Source: DASYYE01 sp035946955
GTDB lineage: Bacteria; Actinomycetota; Actinomycetes; Streptosporangiales; Streptosporangiaceae
Length of the DNA stretch: 64,000 bases
Assembly: GCA_035946955.1 (NCBI GenBank)
Contig: DASYYE010000218.1
Coordinates: 1-64,000, forward strand
Direction: 5' to 3'
Both the position numbers and the translations under genes were made by a program. This document shows, in pieces, positions 58,673-64,000 of the stretch (the first letter of the stretch is position 1; each line of letters begins with the position of its first letter). The notes beneath the pieces were generated by a model. The model did not search any database, had not been told where the DNA came from, and worked only from the letters and a program-made list of their open reading frames with translations.

Positions 58673-61600
58673 TCAGTTGGGTGGCTGGCCGTCAGTCGTG
58701 AATGCGTAGAGATCCGAGTTCTGCCCGCCCGCATAGATGGCGCCGCTCGCGACCACGGGTGGCGTTGTCGCGCCAGCGGATGACGAATACCTCCAGAGCC
58801 GAAGGCCGTCGGTGATGCGCCCAGCGCCAAACACTCCGGTGGAAGTGTCGAACACGTAGGTCACGTAGGCCGAGGCGACCCCGGTGACTGGGCTGCCGAT
58901 CTTTGTGTTCCACACGAGAGTGCCTTTGACGGCATTGAGCCCGTAGAGATGCCCGTTGGCGGAGCCCGCCACGAGGATCAGTCCATGCTGGAAAGTGGCT
59001 TGCAGCGTGAGTGAGTTGCCAATCCGCCCGCTGGTGTTGTACTGCCACAGAGCGGACCCGGTGGTCTCCTGGACGGCGTAGACCGAGTTTCCGGCGCCAA
59101 AATAGACCGTCCCGCCAGAGACGGCCGCAGGCATGGTCACCGCACTGCCGGTCCCGGTGGAGTAGGTCCACAGCGGCGCACCGGATGCCGTCGAGAGGGC
59201 CTGGATGGCTCCGTTGGTCTCGCCGACGATGAGGGTCTTCGCGGCCGTATCCAGCGCGGGGGCGGTGGGTGCCGGGGCCGCCAAGGTCGTGGACCACAGT
59301 TCCTGTCCCGTGGCTTCGCTGAGGGCTTCGACGACGCCAGTGCTGGCGGTCACGTAGATGTCCCCGCCGCCGTAGACCGGGGTGGACACATCACCGCCGA
59401 TGGCGTCCGACCACGCCATTTGCCCGGTGCTGGTCGAGACCGCATTGAGCGAGCCGTCATTCGCGCCGGCGAACACCAAGCCGAGGGCGGTGTCCACGGC
59501 TGGCGCGCCGTCCAGTGCGGCTCCCGAGGGCAGCGACCAGGTCCACAGCGGGACACCGTCATGGACGTCGACCGCCACCAACTGCCCGGCGGCATTGGCG
59601 GTGTAGGCGACGTCGTCCGCCACGGCAGGCGGGACGCTGACGGGAGCGCTGGACTGGTAGTCCCAGGCCAGGTTCATATAGGTTCCACTGCCAGCGCCGA
59701 CGCTGTCGTACACGTCAGGGTCGTTCGGTTCGTAACCGGTATGCCCGGGGCCGTACCCGGCCTGTGCCCACTGGTTGACGACCGTGATCGCCGCGCTAGC
59801 GGTGTCGCCCGAAGTCTGGCCGGTCACTGTGAGCGAGGTGAGGCCGAAGGGGGTGCTGGCAGGGATTTTCACCGCAGTGGCAGGTAGCTGCCCGGTACCG
59901 GTCGTGGTCGTGGTCATGGTCGTCTTGCCCGCCATGGTGATGGTAACGGCCTCGGAGTCGCCGAAACCGCTGCCAGATACCTTCGTCTTCACCCCCGGCG
60001 GCACGAAATGGGGTTTCGCTTGGACCGTCGGGCTGGTGGCCGAGGGCAGGACCGCGAAGCCGGACCGAGCGGGAGGAACGCTTGCCTGGCCCGTCGTCGA
60101 GACGCTGTAGGCGGTGACCTGGTAGGTGCCCCCCGCGGCCGGGACTGGGTAGGAGAACTCCCAGCCGCTCGAGGTGCTGCCAGGAGAGTCCACGGTGGCG
60201 GGGTTGGCGACCGGCCCGGACACCCACTGGCCTGTGGCAGCATCCCACCACGGCCCTTGGGGACCGCTGGCTTGCACCGCCACCGTCACCTGCGCGAGGC
60301 CCGCCGTGTCGGACGCCGACCCGGTCACATTCAGGTCACCGTCAGGGTTGGGAACCTGAGAGGAGTCCGTGGGAGCGGTCACTGTCACGGTGGGCAAGGG
60401 GGTCTCGTTTCCTCCGCCCACCGCGAAGTCGTACAGGAACCCGTCGGCCGAGGTGACCAAGATGTTCCCGCCCGACACCGCTGGCGAACCCGTGATGTAC
60501 TGCCCGGTCTGGTAGTGGTACAACAGCGTCCCGTCGGCCAGGGAATCAACATCCACCCCGCCAGCCAGATCCCCCACCACCACGACCTCCGACCCGGAAG
60601 GCCCGGCGACCGCGGGAGAGGAGTCCACGCCCACGTTGGCGGGATCGTGGTTGCTCCAGATCACCGCCCCGGTCACCGCGTTCAGGTCCACCAGCCCATT
60701 GGCATCGCCCAGGACCAGGTTGTCGCCGTCCAACGCCGCCGTGCTGATGTTCGTGCCGGAACTGTTGACCTCTTTGCTGTAATCGACGGCCCACACCTGC
60801 GCCCCGGTGGTCAGGTCCAGTGCGTACATGATCCCGTACTTGGACTCCACATATGCCACGCCGTCGGCGAAGCCGTTCGCCCCTGGCGGCGAGACCACCA
60901 CTCCCGCGCCCACGTCAGCCTGGCCGGTCGGGTCGTAGATCGCGAAGTTCCAGACCTCTTGGCCCGTCACCGCGTCGATGCCGTACACCCGCGAGTCCGG
61001 GTCGGAACTGCCGGCCAGCACCAGCGGCTCTCCCTGCGCGTCCACCGTGTACGACAGTGGGTCCCAGCTCCCCGACCTCTGCGCATAACCGGTGAACGCC
61101 CACTCCTGTGAACAGTCGCTCTGGTTCAGGGCGTACACCGGGCCACTCGCGGTGTTGGTATCGTTCGCGGCGATATAGACCGTCGGTGCCCCGCCCGGCG
61201 GGGTGGCCGCGACCGGCGTCCCCTCTATCTGCACCCCCTCCGGAGTGAACGAACACTCCACCGCCCCCGTGTCAGCGTTCAGCTTGTACACGCGCGAACT
61301 ATTGAAGGTCGCAGCCCACACCGCGCCATCGGTCACCAGTGGCGTGGACCGGACCTGCGGTCCCAGCCCCACCGACCACACGATCTGCCCGTTTGCCGTA
61401 TTGACAGCCAGCAGGTCGCCGTTCTGGGTACCGACGTACGCCAGGCTCTCTCCCAAATCGGAGTCGTAAGCCACGACCGGGGAATCCACTGCCGCCCCGT
61501 AGATGCCTGCCGCCCAGCTCACGCCCAAACTCGCGGCGTTGGCGGTCGTCACGGAACTGCCGACGGCCCAGCCCTGCAACTGCGGGCCACCATGAAGCTC

Positions 61601-61765
61601 CGGCCAGTCGTCACTCGAATCCTTCGCTGCCCTGGCTTGCGGATGGCCCGCAAATCCGGCTGCGGAAGCAATTCCCCCAGCCACCGGAATGCCGCATGCC
61701 ACCACCGCCGCGACCACCGAAATTCGGGTCAGCCGCCACAATGGGCAGGCTCGGAACCATCGCAT
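58673..61765 (-). CDS. Large secreted PQQ-repeat beta-propeller protein
   Basis: The ATG at 61765 follows GGAGGGGGAG and gives 1030 residues with an export signal (RISVVAAVVACGIPVAGGIASAAG). Two PQQ-like propellers (~45-420 and ~690-1030) show many blades of the type GDLLAVNTANGQIVWSVG, MYALDLTTGAQVWAVD and YAVQETTGSALWQYN. Between them lie Ig-like and IPT/TIG-like modules (SPTVQAKPHFVPPGVKTKVSGSGFGDSEAV). It is probably a surface or secreted adhesion/binding protein. PQQ-type blades do not by themselves mean PQQ binding, and no adjacent-Cys or Ca2+ dehydrogenase motif was seen. It has lower GC than its neighbours. Confidence 0.8.
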   Translation of the reverse strand: MRWFRACPLWRLTRISVVAAVVACGIPVAGGIASAAGFAGHPQARAAKDSSDDWPELHGGPQLQGWAVGSSVTTANAASLGVSWAAGIYGAAVDSPVVAYDSDLGESLAYVGTQNGDLLAVNTANGQIVWSVGLGPQVRSTPLVTDGAVWAATFNSSRVYKLNADTGAVECSFTPEGVQIEGTPVAATPPGGAPTVYIAANDTNTASGPVYALNQSDCSQEWAFTGYAQRSGSWDPLSYTVDAQGEPLVLAGSSDPDSRVYGIDAVTGQEVWNFAIYDPTGQADVGAGVVVSPPGANGFADGVAYVESKYGIMYALDLTTGAQVWAVDYSKEVNSSGTNISTAALDGDNLVLGDANGLVDLNAVTGAVIWSNHDPANVGVDSSPAVAGPSGSEVVVVGDLAGGVDVDSLADGTLLYHYQTGQYITGSPAVSGGNILVTSADGFLYDFAVGGGNETPLPTVTVTAPTDSSQVPNPDGDLNVTGSASDTAGLAQVTVAVQASGPQGPWWDAATGQWVSGPVANPATVDSPGSTSSGWEFSYPVPAAGGTYQVTAYSVSTTGQASVPPARSGFAVLPSATSPTVQAKPHFVPPGVKTKVSGSGFGDSEAVTITMAGKTTMTTTTTGTGQLPATAVKIPASTPFGLTSLTVTGQTSGDTASAAITVVNQWAQAGYGPGHTGYEPNDPDVYDSVGAGSGTYMNLAWDYQSSAPVSVPPAVADDVAYTANAAGQLVAVDVHDGVPLWTWSLPSGAALDGAPAVDTALGLVFAGANDGSLNAVSTSTGQMAWSDAIGGDVSTPVYGGGDIYVTASTGVVEALSEATGQELWSTTLAAPAPTAPALDTAAKTLIVGETNGAIQALSTASGAPLWTYSTGTGSAVTMPAAVSGGTVYFGAGNSVYAVQETTGSALWQYNTSGRIGNSLTLQATFQHGLILVAGSANGHLYGLNAVKGTLVWNTKIGSPVTGVASAYVTYVFDTSTGVFGAGRITDGLRLWRYSSSAGATTPPVVASGAIYAGGQNSDLYAFTTDGQPPN

Positions 61766-62216
61766 TACACTCCCCCTCCAGCCGCTGGCCCCCTCGGCCA
61801 CTGCGACCTGGCAAAAAAGCCGTCAGGAAAACGGCTTCCCCTAGCTTTATGTCAGTTCACTGCCTGTTCAGCAGAGCCCGCCCTCACAGCCGACCCACGT
61901 CCGGCATCTCCGGGCAGCCAACAGGCATAGACGCTCAGCGAACCACCTCCCCGTCCCCTCCCCTGCGGTCAGCCCCCCACCAGATTTCAGGCCGCCGCCC
62001 CAAATAGTGTGGCATCGCCCCACTCATTAACACAAGTTCAGGTATTCCCCTGAGAGCCGTAGTGCGGTGAATCGAGACATTAACGAACTACGTCCGGTTT
62101 TCTGAATTGAGTAAAACTCTTTGGATTCCATCACCTGGTTCAGGTGGCAGGGTGGCCGCGGGTTGTTTGTGTCATGGCCGGTTTCACCTGTTGTGCGCGG
62201 GCGGCCGTCGCTGTAG
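61766..62216. other. Leader/intergenic region of the propeller gene
   Basis: No gene is seen in these 450 bases. The region contains a terminator-like hairpin (61812-61837) and is locally AT-rich at 62030-62150, beyond the LLM gene stop, where a promoter could lie. Confidence 0.5.
61812..61837 (-). terminator. Rho-independent terminator / possible attenuator
   Basis: On the minus strand AAGCCGT-(7 nt)-ACGGCTT is followed by TTTTT, a textbook intrinsic terminator. It is about 50 bases upstream of the propeller start, in the sense orientation, so it either ends LLM-gene transcripts or attenuates the propeller gene. Confidence 0.7.
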
Positions 62217-63095
62217 TTAGCGGTTGACCGTGGCGATGACGGTGTCGGCGAACTCCCGGAGCTTCGCGGTCTTCTCCGCCAGCGGCTGCGTGTCCGGGCC
62301 GGTGTGGTACGGCCAGCGGAAGCCCACGATGACGTCGGTGACACCCTGGTCGGCCAGCCGGAGCACGCCGTCTGCCGTGTAGGCATCCATGGAGACCACG
62401 TGGACCTCGAACGGCCGGCCATCGGTGCCCTCGCAGCGGCGGAACTCGCGGAGCCTGGCGAGCAGCCCGGGCAGTTCCGCTGGGTCGCCGCCGCCATGCA
62501 GCCAGCCGTCCCCCACCCGGGCGGCGCGGCACAGCGCGGCATCCGAGTGACCGCCGATGAGGACGGGGATGGGCCGGTCCGGCACTGGGGCGATCTTGAC
62601 GGGTGGCAGGTCGAACACCTCCCCGCGGAAGGAGAAGTAGCCTCCGGCGGACAGGCCACGGACGATCGCGAGAGCTTCGTCCATCCGCCGCCCGCGGTGC
62701 TGCCATGGCACGCCCAGCACCTCGTAGTCCTCCCGCCACGGGCTCGTGCCCACGCCGAGGACAAGCCGGTTGCCGGTGAGCACCGCGGTCGATGTGGCCT
62801 GCTTGGCCACCAGTACCGGGTTCCGTACCGGCAGTTTCAGCACGAAGGTGATGAACCTCAGCCGCCGCGTGACCGCACCCAGGGCGGGGATCAGCGAGAA
62901 CGGCTCGAGGAAGGGCTTGTCTTCGAGGAACTCGCGGGTGCCGTCGGGGTTGAAGGGGTACCGGCTGGTCGCGTGCTGTGGATAGCAGACGCTGTCCGGC
63001 ACCACCATGGAGTCGTACCCGGCTTCCTCGGCAGCTTGGGCGAGCGGCACGTAGTACGACGGGTCCGTCATCGACTCGGCGTAGCAGAAGCGCAC
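62217..63095 (-). CDS. LLM-class (F420/FMN-dependent) oxidoreductase
   Basis: The 292-residue luciferase-like TIM-barrel protein has YYVPLAQAAEEAGYDSMVVPDSVCYP at the N-terminus. It then has RLRFITFVLKLPVRNPVLVAKQATSTAVLTGNRLVLGVGTSPWREDYEVLG in order and IPVLIGGHSDAALCRAARVGDGWL. These are typical of F420-dependent LLM enzymes. The GTG at 63095, just after GGAGGTCTC, gives VRFCYAESMTDP. A KstR box upstream and similarity of context to Rv3520c suggest a steroid-related redox step, otherwise undefined. Confidence 0.82.
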   Translation of the reverse strand: MRFCYAESMTDPSYYVPLAQAAEEAGYDSMVVPDSVCYPQHATSRYPFNPDGTREFLEDKPFLEPFSLIPALGAVTRRLRFITFVLKLPVRNPVLVAKQATSTAVLTGNRLVLGVGTSPWREDYEVLGVPWQHRGRRMDEALAIVRGLSAGGYFSFRGEVFDLPPVKIAPVPDRPIPVLIGGHSDAALCRAARVGDGWLHGGGDPAELPGLLARLREFRRCEGTDGRPFEVHVVSMDAYTADGVLRLADQGVTDVIVGFRWPYHTGPDTQPLAEKTAKLREFADTVIATVNR

Positions 63096-63131
63096 GAGAC
63101 CTCCGGGTCTGGCAGCCTGGTTCGCAACAAT

Positions 63132-63145
63132 TAGAACAGGTTCTT
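63132..63145. promoter_or_regulatory. KstR box between the LLM and SnoaL-like genes
   Basis: TAGAACAGGTTCTT matches the consensus except for the last base. It lies 37 bases from the LLM start and 35 bases from the SnoaL-like start, serving both. Confidence 0.75.
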
Positions 63146-63179
63146 GTCCTGTGTCAATCGGTGCGAGGAGACTGTCGCC

Positions 63180-63659
63180 ATGGACCTCGCCGCGCTCGAA
63201 AGCATCCGCCAGGTGAAGTACCGCTACCTCCGCTGCGTCGACCTCAAGCGCTGGGAGGAACTCGCGGACACGCTGACCCCCGACGCCACGGCCGATTACG
63301 GCACGCCCGCGCTCGGTGAGCCCCTGCGGCTGGCCGGGCGGGAGGCGATCGTCGACTTCATGCGGCGCAGCCTGGGCCCGGACATCATCACCACGCACTT
63401 CGCCAGCCAGCCGGAGATCACCATCGAGGGTGACACGGCCAGCGGCACGTGGTGCTTCGAGGACACGGTGATCGCGACCGAGCACCGCGTGGTGATCAAA
63501 GGCGCGGCGTTCTACGAGGACCGCTACTCCCGCGGTGACGACGGCGCCTGGCGCATCGCGCACACCGGCTACGTCCGCACCTATGAAGTGACGCTCTCCC
63601 TGGACGACCTGCCGAGCCTCCGCATCACGGCCAACCGCTGGGCCCCCCAGCCCGCCTAA
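63180..63659 (+). CDS. SnoaL/NTF2-like protein
   Basis: This 159-residue alpha+beta-barrel protein of the SnoaL_4/NTF2 superfamily has an N-terminal helix pair (IRQVKYRYLRCVDLKRWEELADTLTPDATADYG), REAIVDFMRRSLGPDIITTHFASQPEITIEGDTASGTWCFED, and WRIAHTGYVRTYE at the end. Such proteins in steroid regulons are candidate isomerases or dehydratases; the fold also includes ketosteroid isomerase. The ATG at 63180 follows GAGGAG. It is divergent from the LLM gene across a KstR box. The reaction is unknown. Confidence 0.83.
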   Translation: MDLAALESIRQVKYRYLRCVDLKRWEELADTLTPDATADYGTPALGEPLRLAGREAIVDFMRRSLGPDIITTHFASQPEITIEGDTASGTWCFEDTVIATEHRVVIKGAAFYEDRYSRGDDGAWRIAHTGYVRTYEVTLSLDDLPSLRITANRWAPQPA

Positions 63660-63697
63660 CCCACCCCTATCCGAGACCCCCCCTGTGGACGACCGAC

Positions 63698-63743
63698 AGC
63701 GGTTCAGTTTTTGGCCCTCAGCGGGGCCAAAAACTGAACCGCT
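63698..63743. terminator. 20-bp perfect hairpin
   Basis: A 20-base arm (63698-63717) is exactly complementary to 63724-63743 across a 6-base loop. It lies 38 bases after the SnoaL-like stop and contains runs of five T and five A. It could be a terminator or a remnant of a mobile repeat. Confidence 0.6.
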
Positions 63744-63808
63744 ATGAAGTCGATCATGGAGCAGGTGGCGGCGCGACCGGGCACCTGGGCGCTTCCGTTG
63801 ACGCCTTC

Positions 63809-63822
63809 TAGAACCTGTTCTA
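63809..63822. promoter_or_regulatory. KstR box upstream of the right-edge gene
   Basis: TAGAACCTGTTCTA is a perfect consensus match, 35 bases before the GTG at 63858. Confidence 0.85.
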
Positions 63823-63857
63823 CTCTGCGAGGCAGTCCGGGTGTCGGAGGGTTACGG

Positions 63858-64000
63858 GTGCTCACACAGTCATTTGCTGACGCGGTGGTGGAAGCCGAGC
63901 GGATCATCTCCGGCGCGTCCCATGTCAAGACCGAGCAGGACCTCGCCGAAGGGTACGAGTACCTCGCCGGGAACATCCGCAGCGCGCTCGAGCTCGCCTG
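63858..64000 (+). CDS. DUF1214-like protein, 3' end beyond the window
   Basis: Forty-seven codons from the GTG at 63858 read MLTQSFADAVVEAERIISGA, then HVKTEQDLAEGYEYLAGNIR and SALELA at the edge. The EQDLAEGYEYLAGNIRSALE segment resembles the N-terminus of DUF1214-type proteins found in steroid regulons (compare Rv3519 context). The gene is preceded by a perfect KstR box. The rest lies outside the window, so function is not called. Confidence 0.65.
   Translation, partial: MLTQSFADAVVEAERIISGASHVKTEQDLAEGYEYLAGNIRSALELA

Noticed and set aside
58673..61765. Secreted PQQ-repeat protein as the PQQ-dependent dehydrogenase served by the pqq operon
   Set aside because: The blades are generic PQQ_2-type. 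I saw no catalytic Asp-Glu-Ca2+ set or adjacent-Cys motif, and the two propellers are split by Ig-like domains. A structural or binding role is likelier.

Overview
The window is about 70% G+C, with GTG/TTG starts and overlapping stop/start codons throughout. It looks like a chromosomal segment of a filamentous or mycobacterium-like actinobacterium. Gene content and order match the cholesterol-catabolism region known from Mycobacterium tuberculosis and Rhodococcus. A KstR-type repressor is encoded here, and about a dozen copies of its box (TnnAACnnGTTnnA) and one KstR2 box (AnCAAGnnCTTGnT) sit at the expected promoters. The presence of AftD-like arabinosyltransferase genes fits an arabinan-containing envelope. 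Genus cannot be read from the sequence; a Streptosporangiales- or Pseudonocardiales-like host is a guess.

Layout. 1-2.1 kb: an edge-truncated secreted protein and a decayed transposase. 2.1-7.1 kb: an acyl-CoA ligase divergent from a tandem DUF35 / two-Ltp operon (compare Rv3521-Rv3523). 7.1-10.2 kb: a Nudix gene, then CYP125 divergent from the FadA5 thiolase. 10.3-13.6 kb: a compact PQQ biosynthesis operon (pqqA, pqqC, fused pqqDE, pqqB), unexpected in this setting. 13.6-21.9 kb: the KstR2-type ring C/D block (ipdF, fadE30 // fadD3, an enoyl-CoA hydratase, fadE31, fadE32, fadE33). 21.9-29.4 kb: a flippase-like gene, hsaB-hsaC-hsaD-hsaA // kshA, a small gene, kshB. 29.4-31.05 kb: a 1.64-kb element with perfect terminal inverted repeats and a CTAG target duplication. 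It carries an ECF sigma factor and a membrane-anchored repeat protein but no transposase. 31.1-34.7 kb: a KstD-like flavoprotein divergent from kstD.

34.9-40.7 kb is an accessory stretch: an anti-sigma-type kinase, a GntR-HD fusion, membrane proteins, an MscS channel, gene relics and two methyltransferases. 40.8-48.2 kb: ltp2, a fused chsH2-chsH1 and a double acyl-CoA dehydrogenase (FadE34 type), divergent from kstR, then a Tat-exported class II cholesterol oxidase. 48.4-58.6 kb: envelope genes (DUF3068, AftD-like, GT4, GT2, a small DUF2613-like protein, a GT-C-like membrane protein), two of whose promoters also carry KstR boxes. 58.7-64 kb: a large secreted propeller protein, an LLM oxidoreductase, a SnoaL-like gene and the start of a DUF1214-like gene, the last three with KstR boxes.

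Working together: the oxidase and KstD/KshAB act on the nucleus. CYP125, the CoA ligase, the FadE34-type dehydrogenase, ChsH2-H1, Ltp2 and FadA5 shorten the side chain. HsaA/B/C/D open rings A/B, and FadD3, IpdF, FadE30 and FadE31-33 handle the remaining rings. Not in the window: kstR2, mce4, ipdAB, hsaEFG, fadE26-29. The most unusual points are the PQQ operon inside the sterol cluster, the transposase-less sigma-factor element abutting the kshB stop codon, the ChsH2-ChsH1 fusion, and KstR boxes in front of arabinan/envelope genes.
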